A stretch of DNA of 64,000 nt, taken from the NCBI GenBank assembly GCA_029747015.1, contig JAKOGI010000140.1:989133-1053132 (forward strand), in the 5' to 3' direction. This document shows positions 1 through 13,593 of this stretch, one piece after another. The notes under the pieces are model-generated. The model was not told where the DNA came from. It saw nothing but the letters and a program-made list of their open reading frames with translations, and did no database searches. A program made the translations under genes and the position numbers. Position 1 is the first letter of the stretch; each line of letters begins with the position of its first letter. This DNA is from Carnegiea gigantea. Its lineage: Eukaryota > Streptophyta > Magnoliopsida > Caryophyllales > Cactaceae.

Positions 1-1980
<1,980 letters not shown>

Positions 1981-1984
1981 TTCT

Positions 1985-1996
1985 CTCTATAAGTAC
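1985..1996 (+). promoter_or_regulatory. TATA box of the DVL/RTFL gene
   Basis: The sequence CTCTATAAGTACC lies about 120 bp before the small-peptide start codon, just after a CT-rich stretch, as in many plant promoters. It implies transcription starting near 2015-2030 and a leader of about 90 nt. Assigned from sequence and position only. Confidence 0.6.
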
Positions 1997-2109
1997 CCCT
2001 CTTTGGCTCTTCCCCTTGCAAAGCTCAGAACTTTCATACTCAGAAACCTCAAAATCCCTAACTTTTCGTACGGACTAAAAACCCTCCCCTGTTTTCCCCC
2101 TGTTTTTTG

Positions 2110-2241
2110 ATGATGGGAAGTTCAAGAGGATCTGAGAAGCGAATGTCAAGTACGAAATTGGAGAGGTTTTTGAGGGAACAAAGAGGCAGACTTTACATTA
2201 TCAGAAGATGTATTGTCATGCTCCTCTGTTCTCATGACTAA
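2110..2241 (+). CDS. DVL/RTFL (ROTUNDIFOLIA FOUR-like) small peptide
   Basis: This 43-residue frame was recognised from the DEVIL/RTFL signature in its C-terminal half: [19 protein letters not shown] (residues 22-40), followed by SHD and a stop. The family consensus is close to [18 protein letters not shown], so the hallmark is nearly complete; one difference is Ser41 where Trp is usual. The N-terminal half is short, basic and Ser-rich (residues 3-16), as in other members. DVL/RTFL peptides are plant-specific, membrane-associated small proteins that limit polar cell proliferation in lateral organs when overexpressed. Two ATGs are adjacent (2110 and 2113); I take the first, but the second is possible. 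The gene is intronless, as is usual for the family, with a TATA box about 120 bp upstream and no close coding neighbour. It is not obviously degraded, so it is probably functional, though expression is unproven. Confidence 0.9.
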   Translation: MMGSSRGSEKRMSSTKLERFLREQRGRLYIIRRCIVMLLCSHD

Positions 2242-3602
2242 GCTAACTCTCTGTGTTTTTTTGCTCTGTCTACGGGATCTGGGGAGATTCAGATGTTTTC
2301 GGGATTGCTACTACTACCCTTGTTGGCGTAAGAAAAGAGGCAGTTGAGGCAGTGATCTTCTCTCTTGAGAGATCAGATTGTAAGTAGGATAGGTGGTTTA
2401 GGGTGATAAGAATATAGAGTTTACTGTTGAATTAGCTACTGATCTTTCTTCTTCTTCTTTTTTTTTTTTGTGTATATGATTAAATTTCTCAGTGAAATGG
2501 GTAATTCCTATTTTGGTGAAAGTCGAGACTTCTCTGTCTTGAATCCCACTTTTTGGTGATTGGACTGTTGATGATTTCATTATTTCCGAGGGAATTGTGC
2601 CTGGTATAATTTCCAAATGATTGGGATTTTTTACAAAAAAACTAAGTAATTATTGTGTAGTTTTCAGAGTAATTTGTAGTATTTTGTATGAGCCAGCTAA
2701 AATCCCCATGCAGTGTCTACAGTGCAGACAAGTGATTGATTTCGCAAATTTTTATTTTATTTTTTTTGGTTGGTGTGACTGGTTTCATTCTTAAGCACAG
2801 TAATTAACTTCCCTTAGGGTGGGGATAAAAATTAGAACCTTTTCGATTTAAAAGGAAAAAAGTTGGAAACGAATATGAAAAGACATGACAAGAAAGATGG
2901 AATGGTTCCGATGTAAATGAGACATTTTCTTAGAAATATAAATAGTATTAATTATTAAATGTATCAATGATAAAACTGAAAAATTATTTTAGCATATAAT
3001 TGTTTTCCAAAATTAAACTAAGTTCTTGAATAATAATTTATGTTTCTACAATAATCCCTATTAAATGATCATAGAATAAAAATAATGGACATGCCTAGGT
3101 GGAATGGTACCTTTGGAGGTATATTCAATCTAGTTACATTGGATCAAATGTCCTTCCTAGATGTTATCCAATGAGAGATCTACAACATTGCGAGAGGGGC
3201 TTCATGCATAATGATACATAATATGATTAGTCAAACCCTGATTACACTAATGTGTGAAAACCAAACTAATCTAGGGCTATTACGAAGCTGAGCCTGGCTC
3301 ATCGAGCCTTTGGGTTTGGCTCAATCAAAGCTTGATTCGTTTTGGCTCGATTTGACTGGATTAGTTCCTTTTTTTCCTTAAGTCTTGTGTGGATAGCCTA
3401 AAATTATCATTAAAATCAACAAAATGTAGGATTTAATTTCAACTGTAGGATTGAATTGAAAAGGTTTTAAAGAAAAAATAAGTATATAAAATTAACACCG
3501 AGTCAAGGTTGAGTCACACAACGTATATTTCAGCATAAATTTGAGCCTAAATTTTTTGTTGAGCCAGAGCTGAAGTCATACATGATCGAAACATACCAAT
3601 TA
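2242..3602. other. 3' flank of DVL gene and AT-rich spacer
   Basis: No gene is seen. The first few hundred bases are probably DVL 3' UTR and flank. Around 3275-3590 there is a degenerate hAT-type MITE: it begins TAGGGCTATTACGAAGCTGAGCC and carries repeated GAGCC/GGCTC motifs, but no clean right terminus is visible. Confidence 0.45.
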
Positions 3603-3836
3603 AAGGGTCTACTCTTTTAAGTGGTAAATTGGGGTTGTGGCATGGAAATAAATGGAACAGAGTGGGAAATGGTGGAATGGAGGGGGAAAGAGTGGATTTA
3701 TTTTTCTTTTTTTTTTCAAGTGGGAAGGAGTGGAAAGGAGTGAGAATATGTAATATCCCGTGTGTGATTTAACGGGTTTGATGTGACTACCTATATCACC
3801 AAATGTGCACCTTTCTTTTCGGGAAACCCACTAATA

Positions 3837-3901
3837 AGAACTCCACAGTTAAGCCTACTTGTTGTAGAGAAATCTTATGAGAGGTGGCCTCCTGGGAAGT
3901 T
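3837..3901 (+). repeat. 5S rRNA-derived segment in Cassandra copy 1, 5' LTR
   Basis: AAGAACTCCACAGTTAAGCC followed by AGGTGGCCTCCTGGGAAGTT corresponds to the internal promoter half of plant 5S rRNA (box A and box C regions). The spacing differs from a real gene and the first half of 5S is missing, so this is not a 5S gene. Confidence 0.85.
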
Positions 3902-4006
3902 TTCCTAAACAGCGCCGGAAAGGCTTATGGTAATTTGTAGGGCTAGTTAACTCTTAAAGTCGTTCCTGGTCACTGTCCCAACCCGAGAAGGGTTAGGTGT
4001 TACAGA

Positions 4007-4018
4007 TGGTATTAGAGC
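4007..4018 (+). promoter_or_regulatory. Primer binding site (initiator tRNA-Met)
   Basis: TGGTATTAGAGC lies 2 bp after the 5' LTR. It differs by one base from the standard plant tRNA-iMet primer site TGGTATCAGAGC. Confidence 0.85.
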
Positions 4019-4160
4019 TGACCCGCAATAGTGAGTTACGCCAGTGCACGGGAAAGCCCTAAGCAGTTACCTAGCGGGATAAAGATACTGGAATGGACTA
4101 CTGGTCAAGAGAACTTCTAAGTCGGTCAGTTAATGAGGTACAACGAGGACATTGTGCGCT

Positions 4161-4174
4161 TTAAGTGGGGGTGA
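4161..4174 (+). promoter_or_regulatory. Polypurine tract of Cassandra copy 1
   Basis: AAGTGGGGGTGA immediately precedes the 3' LTR. This is the expected plus-strand priming position, and the tract is shared word for word with Cassandra copy 2 near 13290. Confidence 0.7.
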
Positions 4175-4262
4175 TTGTAATACCCCGTGTGTGGCTTAAA
4201 TGATTTGATGCGACTATTTATATCACCTAATGTGCACCTTCCTTTTCAGGAAACCTACTCTT

Positions 4263-4328
4263 AAGAACTCCACAGTTAAGCGTGCTTGCTATGGAGAAAT
4301 CTTACGATGGGTGGCCTCCTAGGAAGTT
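4263..4328 (+). repeat. 5S rRNA-derived segment in Cassandra copy 1, 3' LTR
   Basis: Same 5S-like block as in the 5' LTR but better preserved: AGTTAAGCGTGCTTG and CGATGGGTGGCCTCCTAGGA. Confidence 0.85.
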
Positions 4329-4660
4329 TCCCCAGGCAGCATGTGAGCGAGGACAAAACACGCCGAAAAGGTTTATAGTGATTTGTGTGGCTAGTCAACG
4401 ATCATTAAAGCCATTCCTGTTCACTATCCCGATCCGAAATAGGCTAGGGCGTTATAGAAGGAATGAAATTAAGTAGGAAGAAGGTATGATTATTAATGTC
4501 AAAGTGTGGAAAGGAGTAGAAAGGAAGTGAGAAAGAATGAAAAGGAACGAAAAAGAATGGCAAGAAGATTATATTTGTCTTCGAATAATGAAAATGAGTC
4601 AAAAAAAAGTAAAAAAGAGTGAAGGCCAACGATTTTTCACTCGGAAAACAGACCCTAAGG

Positions 4661-7600
4661 GGGGTGTTTTGGAGTCTGTTTGACAAATAACTTTTTGGCT
4701 AAAGATAGTATTTTGGACCAAATTAGCCGTTTGATCTAATTAAAAAGTTAATTTTGGTATTTGGTAAAATAACTTTTTGGGTCCAAAAAGTTAATTTGAA
4801 AAAACTAATTTAATTAACTTTTTGGAATAGCTTTTTTGAGAATTAATTTTTTATCCCACAACAGAAACAACTAATATTATCAAATAAATTTTCTATAAAT
4901 AACTTATTCAAACAACTAATACGAGTTGGAACTTAACCCCTCCACATCATCCGTGAACCAATTTCTTTTGACTCTCAAACTTTTCTTCCTATAATGTAAG
5001 ACTCACAACTTTAACTTATCAAATAAAATAATATTCATGATCCCACTCTACAACACACAACATTCTTTTTAAAATCCAAAAATAGGAAAAACCAATTAAA
5101 ATTAAAAAAAAGTAAGGAAAAAAAGGTATGAGCTAACTCGGAATGCCCACTCCACCACCGCACACGGTATGAGCCACTCGGCGCAGCTCCAAAGGCAAGG
5201 GAGTCGAGCACTGCAACGGCTCTAAATCATAACCAAGTTTCACATACAGACTCGACAAAATTTCGTACACGGCCCACTAATTTTAGTGACATTCTTAGCA
5301 TAGTTTCACAACTTTCCAAGTGACAAGTCACAAGTCGATGATCCGTAACACAGAATTTCCAAAATCGATTAATGGCCTAGAAGTTGAACAGTAAACAAAT
5401 AGGTGAAGACTTTTGGCACCATGAATTGTCAAATCAGCCCGTTTATTTAGTGCATACTAGCAATATAGGAGAAAATATGTTGTAAAAAACCAGAAGTACA
5501 TTCAACAAAGTCGAATTTTTCCTTGAAATAAAATTTTCTTTTACCCCCAAAAAAAAAAAAAAAGTGGAATGTGTCCAAGCTAGTAATACTGACTTGCCAT
5601 GCCAATAGGATAAAAGGCGTTAAATGCTAATCAACGTACAAATCATAAAATAAACATTGGCATAAGATACCATCATTGTTTTAAGTAACAAATATTGTCT
5701 TGGATACTATGACTAAATTAAACTAATTTTAAAATAAGATTGTTTTATTTAAATTATGTGACAAATGTAAGATTCATACCGTAAAATAGATGGTAATTTA
5801 AAACTAAGAAATCATTATTCATGAATCATAAGGTTTAATTTGAAACAAATTATTGAATTAATGTTCTAGTGGTTGTGAGTCATCCCAAAGGGTCTCATAG
5901 GATACTCACAGAGTTTGATATAATTGTCTACGATGGAAAACTTAGAAACTTAAATTGAGATTTCTTTAAGCTTGTTCATCAAAATAGAAAAGTTTTTGTC
6001 GATTCTCATAAGTTTATTGATCGTCTACTGGTTCTGATGTTTGGTTAGAGGAAGTTTTCCCTCTATTGCAAGATATTATCATGGTTGATCAGGAGTAAAA
6101 TCATTGGTTATTTATTTAAAAGAAAAAAATATACTAATGAATGTGAATTATTTATGTCGGGATTATGAAAAAAGGTTTTCTCCAACTATAATATTTATTA
6201 CTCAATCAAATCTTTTAACACAAAATTTCAAATGAGACAATTTTATAATTGTACTTCTTATAAGACCGTCGCTTTTAAAAAAATATTGTTGAACATTTAT
6301 GGGATCCCTTATATAATTATCTTCTCCCCCATAACACAGATTTATACATTGTAAATTCTTTCAAGTAAAATACAACGATCCAGAAAAAGGTGAAATTTCT
6401 CAATATCCGACAAGATTATAACGTGGCACCTTTATTTATGGTGCTTGCAGTGATCGACACATATGTGAAACTAGACTTTTGCAAAACTAGCTAGTAGCCC
6501 AAGAGCAAAAAGCTAAAGCTCCCTATCTTGATTCTTGACCTTAACAGTGCAACTTGTTGCAAATTAGATAATCATTCAACATAAACTTAATTAATCCGAT
6601 CCAATTAGATTAAACTACAAAATCGTGGGGTAGTGGTTGCTCCGGTTGAGTAACAAATGAAAAGAGTGCCAAATTAAATGTACTTGCAGGTGTTTGGCTT
6701 GGTTTTGATTTGTAAAATTGTAGGGCTTTGAAGGTGCATGTATAATTGTCCATCTATGAAAATAAAAAAGAGTATTTCAGCTGCAGTTTAGAATTTTCTT
6801 GAACTAAAACACCAGTTAATCAGTTTTGTACACTCCTACTAGAAGGACGTATATTCATTATATCATCAATTCATTATGCATGATTCTATATAATCGTACT
6901 TTTAAAAAACTTTTTAAAACAGTAGCCCTGGACAGGGCTGGACTAACTTGACCCCTGTTAAAGGTTTAAAGGGCAAGTTATGCCCCAAAAGCAGGTTAAG
7001 TTAGCCAGCCTCTCAAATTCAAACCCAGAAGAGCCTATTGGCTGTTGTCCACAACTTCCAGCAAATGGAAATTTTTTCCACCAAACTTTAAGCCCTAGAA
7101 TCAAGGTTTAACTTTCACGCCTCATGCAACCTCTGAAAGAGGATCTTAATTGGTAATATACACTACTGTAAGCCTATGTCATGATAGTATAGTATGTTGT
7201 TGATATTTATAATTTTAATGATCCAAATTTCGTAATTGTTTTTGTTTCACTTTAATAATACTCAAGAAAATGGTTTTATAACAACATGATACTGACTTTA
7301 TTAATTTTATTTATTGTTAAAATCTTCAACCATTGTGTCGCATAAAATTCGACACACACAATTTTGTGAATTACAAAGTTCATCTACTCTTATACCCAAA
7401 ACTTCGATACGTTAAAATTTTTGAAAAGATTGAATTAGTATAGTTAATATGGATTAAACCCAATCTTTTATTGTGGAAACAAAAAAATATATACATATAT
7501 CACTCTTGAATTGCGATCACCTTAAAGACCCATGTATATGAAATTTAAACCACAATTTTATGAAGAAATTATGGTTATGGGAAATGGACAAGAGAAGCAG

Positions 7601-9100
7601 TGGCCTCTCATAGTGGGGATAGTATTAGTGGTACAAAGTTTGCTCCTTTTTGCCTAGTGTAGATCTATTAGCTCAAAAGCTAACTAGCCATTCCAAAAAT
7701 TATGTGGGATACAACCCACTCACACGTGTGCAAGAAAAGAACCCAAAAAAAAAAAAACTTTTTTTTAAAATTTAAAGATTGCATGACCATTCATATAAGT
7801 GATCCCACTTTGGTTACTTACTGTTTGCTTTGGCCCCCCCAAAAGTCAGGAAAGCCTATGGAGCTCTCAATAACATTCATAGTATCATTATTCATATGTG
7901 CATCTTTTTCAATGGGTTCACAAAAGTTGGTTGGCTTCTTTTAATTCTATGGGTCATGGTGTGAGTGATTGTTCTGCAGAAGAAAACTGAAGAAGGAACA
8001 AAATTTATTTCTCAAAGGTATGTTTAAAGTTTTGTGATTGAGAGATCGTTATAAATAATTATCGGATGAATCGTTAGTTATATTTGTTTTTATATCAACG
8101 CTCAGGACCCTGTGTATTTAGAGGGATGAGATCTACGGTAATGTTAGTTTTGTATCTTCAAAGTTGCTTAATTGTAGATCGGTCAATTTTATTGGACCAT
8201 AGATTTAAGATGCATAGACTGTTCTTTTCGTTGGTAACTAGGTAAAGTTGGTAAAAATTGATAGAAGTTAACATTTTTTAAAAATGATTTGTAGGAGTTG
8301 GTTAAAAGGATCCCAAATTTGAAATATGTAAGTTGATCATCCGAAAAATACTTGTATAAAAGTTGTACACCATCACATTTTTAACTTCTAGATCTGTCAC
8401 ATCTGTTTGTAATAATAGATCAAAGTTGAACTAACTTACTTTGAAAAGTCAATGCAAGAAAGAAAAAATGGTATTGAAGTAGTACAAAAACACATTTATG
8501 AATATAGTAATTAGTAAATAGTTGAAGACCATACATAATTAACTATATAAGAGAAAGGGAAAATTTGTTAAAATTATTTTTAGAGATCCAAACTTAAATT
8601 TCATAATTTTCAGTTGCATAGCTTTTTATAATCTATTTTATCATTAATAAAAATAGATTTTTTTTCCGGGGGGGGGGGGGAGTGAAGAAGAAGAGGATAG
8701 GGGAAGGGAGGATTGGAGACAAAAGAGAGAGGGAGCGAGTGGTCAAAATGGTTAGTGTTGTCATGACCACGTGCGCACCCTCCCCTTTGGGCCATTTCTG
8801 TGGCCCATTCCCTTGACTGCCTCATCATTAACACATGTGCACCACCGTACCCCACTGTCACCAATTCACCTCCATTTTTGAACGCAATGCCCAACACATT
8901 TTTTCTTCTTTTTTTTTTTTATTAGATAAGATGGTTCACCTAAAACCATAATTATGGACGAGGCATTCCAATAATGGAGATGATAAATAAGAGAAATACA
9001 TTTGCTAATGCTAACAAAAGATTTTTAAACGATAACTTAGATACTTTATAAGTATTGAATAAATATCTTAATGAATATTCAGAACAAAAGAATACAATGC
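4661..9100. other. AT-rich intergenic stretch
   Basis: No convincing gene. Short frames here lack family motifs and have AT-rich, spacer-like composition. Visible items are a MITE-like start at about 4660 (GGGTGTTTTGGAGTCTG), an imperfect palindrome AGCCCTGGACAGGGCT near 6925, a poly-G run at 8669, and a half-copy of the GTTGGTAA MITE at about 8215. Confidence 0.5.
8215..8310 (+). mobile_element. Partial MITE (same family as 9101-9320)
   Basis: ACTGTTCTTTTCGTTGGTAA followed by repeats of the AGTTGGTAAA type matches the left terminus and interior of the element at 9101. No right terminal repeat is seen, so this is a truncated copy or one terminus only. Confidence 0.5.
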
Positions 9101-9320
9101 GCCTGTTCTTTTCGTTCGTAAATAGAGGTTGGTAAATAGGTGAAGTGTGTTAAAGTGGGTCGAAATGGGTTGAATTTTTTTGTGTGATAAATTGAATTTG
9201 GTTAAATAGTGAAAGTGGGTTGAAGTGGGTTGAAATAGATTGAAATAAGTTGAAAATCTGAAATAGGTTAAAGTACGTTGAGGTTGATATTTTAGAATTG
9301 AACAACGAAAAGAACAGGGC
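9101..9320. mobile_element. MITE with 16-17-bp terminal inverted repeats
   Basis: The left terminus GCCTGTTCTTTTCGTT and the right terminus AACGAAAAGAACAGGGC are inverted repeats of each other, with a single-base gap. The interior is a short-period repeat (GGTTGAAGTGGGTTGAAAT and variants). The length of about 220 bp and the lack of coding capacity fit a non-autonomous DNA transposon, probably hAT-like. The target duplication is not clear (CAAT is shared). Confidence 0.75.
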
Positions 9321-12300
9321 CAATATTGTTGAGAATGGTTTTCCACAAGCCACCATAAGTATGAGTTCTTTACCATTGAAAATTTTGCATTTGCATTGAC
9401 CATCCCAACCTATCAAAAACTAGTGTGCAACTCGCTTGTACAGGATCAAAGAAGATCCAAATATAAGCGGTCTTATCCTTACACGTATCACTACATACAA
9501 AGAGACCGGTTCTAATAGACCCACAATAATTTTTTGAAAATATTTTGAATTGCGAAAACTTCGGTAAAAAGTGAGCAAAATCATAGGATGAACTAAAATT
9601 AATTAGTATAAAATTTGTAAAAAATGTTTAGTGAAATGTTTAGTAAAATTAATTGATTCTAATCGGGTTATTTGATGAAGTTTCACTTTTGCCCATAACA
9701 TAATTTCATTACTTTTTTAATAGTACAATTGTATTTATTGCATATATATTTTTCCTTTCAATATGAATTATAAATTATGAATTATGAATTGTGTAGTATA
9801 TAAAGTTAAATTTATACCTTCACCCAAATTTGGTGTTTGTTACCACAATATTTTTGTTAGAAAAAACTTAATTTCTTTGTGATTGAAACTTATGTGGCAT
9901 AAATATATTTATTCATTATGTAAGGGTAATTAAGGTAAATTATTTACTAATTAAAGAACACCTTAAAATTAAAATTGTTTCACGGAAAAATGAGACATTC
10001 AACTACTATCTCTAATTTTCAAAGTAGGTAAGGAAATTCCCAATACCCCTTGTTTGGCTTTGATGTTACAGTATATATTTATAATCTAAAGTAAATTTCT
10101 AGGCTTGGATCAAAGCCTTAATGGTTTATAAATGAGGAATATCCCTTATTTCAAGCCAACCCACAAAATAACTATTGAAGGAGAAGAATGATGAGAAAAA
10201 TTAAAAAAGGGCTCTAACAAAACAAATAGATACTGTGAAAATTCTTGAATTGGATGTAATTTTGTCAAAATTATAGGGCGATATAGTAATTGCAATGATG
10301 AATAGTAAATGGCTCATTGAAAAAGCATCATCCAAATAGTTTTTTTACAAATTAGTCTTTCGCTTATAAAATGTTAATACAGAAAACTATTTAAACGAAA
10401 TACCTTAAAAATAATTTTGACTAAGGTAAAACAACTAATAACTAGCATAAAAATCTCTCTTTAAGGTTAAAAAAAAAAAAAAAAAAAAACTCTTCACCAA
10501 ATATGCCTAAAGCTTTTAGCTAATGACTAGATACACTAACAGATAGGTAGCTTTTTTACCAATGCATAAGATACATATGATATTGCTATCAATAAACTTT
10601 GTAACAGTGACTGTAAAAACACATCTTTCTAAAAATTTAACTGAAATGTACAAATTTATGTATTTCTTTAGCATAGGCTTCTAACATAATTAATCAAATT
10701 ATTTCGTGTATCCAAAAAGGGTCCACCATTTGCTTTCATGATCTTAAAATGTATTTATTGTATACTCCAAAAATTGAATATGAAATTGGTGAGGTGGTAC
10801 CAGGACCAAACCTGTCCTACTCGTCTGTCCCTTTACTCAATTTATTTAATTTCTGTGCATCCGCAATGCTTAAATATACACCCCTATGCTCTATTATCTA
10901 GCTGCCTACCTTTTATATTAATAATATTTTTTTCAATTATGTTTTCTTTTTATTTTTTTTTGGTGATCAACATTTTTTTTTTTTAAATAATAGGATATAG
11001 AATAGAATACGATCAATTATTGATCATATATATCTACCACTCCCTGACTGCAAGCATGAATATTGGGATTTTGGGAGACATGGTATTCACAATTTTTTGT
11101 TTCATAGACCTATGGACTTCTCCCACCTTTTCTCTCTCTATGGTCCATAGGAACTATAAAGAGTAATACAATATAATTATAATATAATGGGAGATGGGAG
11201 AATTGAACTTGGGACTTAATGTACCCAGGACCTCAATCTTTACCACCAGGCTAAGACCTCATCAATGTATATTGGTTATATTGATTAGATTATACATTGC
11301 TGCATGAATTGGGATGAGTTATGGTGCATGAATAGACATGTACCAAAGATTTGGAAGCTCCAATTTCTGCATCTGCCTGCACTCTGCTGGGTCATGATGC
11401 ATGTATAGTGGGTATGGCCATGGACTCATGCCCAATCATCAGGAGACATTTTAATTTTTGAAGTACAAAGTCAGCGAGCATGCATGTGTGTAGTGTAGCT
11501 GGTTCATATTGCAGGAGCAAAGTGAGGAACAATTTTCAATGGTATATATCAGAAATTGGCACGTATATATTTCATTTTTACAGCTTTTAAGTTTGACACT
11601 TACCAAAGAAATTTTCATAAGTGTCCACCCAAAAAAATTACGTAAAAATATATATATATATATATATGTATTTGAATAGTAGATGCCTATAATATGTAAT
11701 TCTATTCTCATTTACATTGATCTTTCACTCATATTTATGCCTTTTTGCTACCAAGTCATGCTATATTATCTCGAAAATTGAACATATCCAAGGGTATATG
11801 GCAAGTCATGTTGCTTAGCTTTGACATTGTGTTAGATTAAAATTAGCTCATTTGGGTGTCTGATTTGCTTCTGTTTAATTGATTGTTACATATTCTTCTA
11901 TGAAATGTAATAAAATTAACTACTGTACTAAACTTATATTTAAAAAGATATTATATTGAAATTTTCTCGACTATAGTGATGATTACGATGTGGTTTCATC
12001 TGTTAAACTAGGTTGTGGCTAATATTATTGATCAATCTAAGCCTCTAGGGTGCTCCTTTTGGGGGGCAAAATCATTGTGTTCTATTTAATCAACAAAAAT
12101 ATAAAAGTTCAAAACTTATATTTTTAGATTGTCCTGCATGCTTTATAACAATTAACTTCTTTGAAAATAAGAAAAATAGAAGGCGTACATTCTTTTGTTC
12201 GATTATTTAACTGTCAAACTATTAATATCCAGAACACAGATACAAGAGAGCTAGTATAAAATAATGCAAAATACCTAATTCATATGAGGGAATAGTTTGT

Positions 12301-12736
12301 GAATGGGTAAGTACTTTCCATAACACCGTTAATGATGTCATTTGACATGCATGGTGCATATAAAGTATGCAACGCCATTTCTATGTGAATTGTTTGAATG
12401 GAATCTTATTCGGTTACTGATAGTGCTCTTTTTTCTTTTTAACATGGGTAAATAGGGTCATTCAGTAGGCGCCTATTCCAGAGGTGAACTAGTGGGTCAA
12501 TTGGCCCGCAGGAAGAACAACTTGTCCAAGCTCAAGGGAGCTACTCACCTTCATTTCCCCAAATAATTGACAAATAGAGGCCTCCCAAATTTCAACCTGG
12601 GTGGAAAGGATGGAAGGTGGACTGAGATGCCAATCAGACACTACCCTTTCATCATGCTAGTCTCACTATTGCATAAGCTACTAATATTATTTTTGTTTTC
12701 CCATACATGTATATAGCTTTATAAATATCAATATGT
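9321..12736. other. AT-rich intergenic stretch
   Basis: No gene is supported. The region holds poly-A and poly-T runs, a short TA repeat near 11648-11667 and a SINE-like sequence on the minus strand near 11190-11272. Small frames here lack recognisable motifs. Confidence 0.5.
11189..11272 (-). mobile_element. tRNA-derived SINE head
   Basis: Read on the minus strand, TTAGCCTGGTGGTAAAG (box A-like) is followed about 33 nt later by AAGTTCAATTCTCCC (box B-like). This is the internal RNA polymerase III promoter layout of tRNA-related SINEs. It does not fold as an intact tRNA, and no clear 3' tail was defined. Confidence 0.5.
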
Positions 12737-12910
12737 GTAACGTCCCGACCCCTCTCGGGTTGGGATAGTTACTAGGAATAACTTTAAGGATCGTTGACTG
12801 GCCCCAAAAATCATCACAAGCCTTTCTAGTATGTTTCGTCCCTACTCATACGATGTCTGGGCCCCTCCCGGGTCGGGACAGTTACCATAAACGACTTCAA
12901 GGATAGTTAC
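12737..12910 (-). mobile_element. Inverted Cassandra LTR end fragments
   Basis: Two consecutive pieces are reverse complements of the 3' end of the Cassandra LTR: one starts GTAACGTCCCGACCCCTCTC (about 12737-12842), and the other contains GGGCCCCTCCCGGGTCGGGA (about 12855-12910). They sit immediately before, and inverted relative to, Cassandra copy 2, so the whole can fold back on itself. Confidence 0.65.
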
Positions 12911-13553
12911 CAGCACTCTTCTTTTTGGAGAGCCCACTCATAAGAACTCCACAGTCAAGCATGCCTGCTGTAAAGAAATCTTACGATGGGTGACCTCCTA
13001 TAAAGTTTCTCATGTAGCGTGTGAGCAAGAAGGAAACATGCCGAAAAGGCTTGTGGTGATTTGTGGGGTAAATCGACGATCCTCAAAACTGTTCCTGGTA
13101 ACTGTCCCAACCAGAGAGGGGTCAGAGCGTTAGAGATGGTATCAAAGTCGACCCACGACTGTGAGCTGTGCCGGTAGACGGGAGAGCCCTGGGCAGTCAC
13201 TTAGCTGGTCAAAGATATTAGGATAGACCGCTGGTGAAGAGGACGTTAAGTCGGTCGATTAGTGAAGCACAACGGCATATTGTGCGCTTCAAGTGGGGGT
13301 GATTGTAACACCCCGTAAATAGTTTAAAAAATTTGATGCGACTACTTATATCACCAAAGGTGCACCTTTATTTTCGAGTAGCCCACTTATAAGAACTCCA
13401 TAGTTAAGCGTGCTTGCTGTGAGGAAATCTTATAATGGGTGACCTCCTGTAAAGTTTCATAAACAGCATGTGAGCGATGAAGAAACATGCCGAAAAAGCT
13501 TATGGTGCTTTGTAGGGCCAGTCAACAATCTTTAAAGTCGTCCCTGGTAACTG
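12911..13553 (+). mobile_element. Cassandra TRIM retrotransposon copy 2, truncated at both ends
   Basis: A partial 5' LTR (about 12911-13134, start replaced by inverted LTR pieces) is followed by a primer site (TGGTATCAAAGT, 13137-13148), an interior ending in AAGTGGGGGTGAT, and a 3' LTR starting TGTAACACCCCG at 13304. The 3' LTR stops near 13553, where pararetrovirus-type sequence begins. 5S rRNA-like blocks lie at 12941-13007 and 13390-13456 (AGTTAAGCGTGCTTGCTGTG, then ATGGGTGACCTCCTG). The missing LTR end was not found on the far side of the viral copy. Confidence 0.82.
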
Positions 13554-13587
13554 ACAATTGGATAATGTTTTCTACTCGGAAACTTCT

Positions 13588-13593
13588 TTTATT
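13588..13593 (-). terminator. Poly(A) signal of the pararetrovirus
   Basis: The minus strand reads CTTTTAATAAAAGAAG, containing AATAAA about 160 nt downstream of the TATA box. In caulimovirids the poly(A) signal lies inside the terminally redundant region a similar distance after the 35S-type promoter. Confidence 0.6.

Larger units (their letters stand above)
3749..4456 (+). mobile_element. Cassandra TRIM retrotransposon, complete copy (LTR-PBS-PPT-LTR)
   Basis: Two diverged direct repeats (3749-4004 and 4176-4456), each starting TGTAATA and ending GTTACA or GTTATA, flank a non-coding interior of about 170 bp. The interior starts with a tRNA-Met primer site and ends with a purine tract. Both repeats contain a segment matching 5S rRNA: AACTCCACAGTTAAGCGTGCTTG and, further on, GATGGGTGGCCTCCTAGGAAGT. 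An LTR carrying 5S rRNA sequence in a miniature element of about 0.7 kb is the hallmark of Cassandra. These elements encode no protein and are mobilised in trans. Flanking 5-mers are GAATA on the left and GAAGG on the right, so no clear target duplication remains. LTR divergence suggests an old insertion. Confidence 0.88.
3604..4660. mobile_element. MITE remnant hosting Cassandra copy 1
   Basis: The left end AGGGTCTACTCTTTT and the right end (complement AGGGTCTGTTTTCCGAGTG) form short inverted termini flanked by TAA on both sides. This resembles PIF/Harbinger-type MITEs with 3-bp TWA targets. The interior is G/A-rich, with many GGAAAGGAGTG-like repeats, and is interrupted by the Cassandra insertion at 3749-4456. 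Family assignment is tentative. Confidence 0.4.

Noticed and set aside
3837..4328. 5S rRNA genes
   Set aside because: Only the promoter half of 5S is present, inside LTRs with changed spacing; these are Cassandra LTR segments.
7702..7944. 80-codon frame with a hydrophobic C-terminus
   Set aside because: Contains poly-A/poly-T encoded Lys/Phe runs, no family motif, no promoter context.
8610..8897. 95-codon minus-strand frame
   Set aside because: Runs through a poly-G tract and low-complexity CT-rich DNA; no motif.
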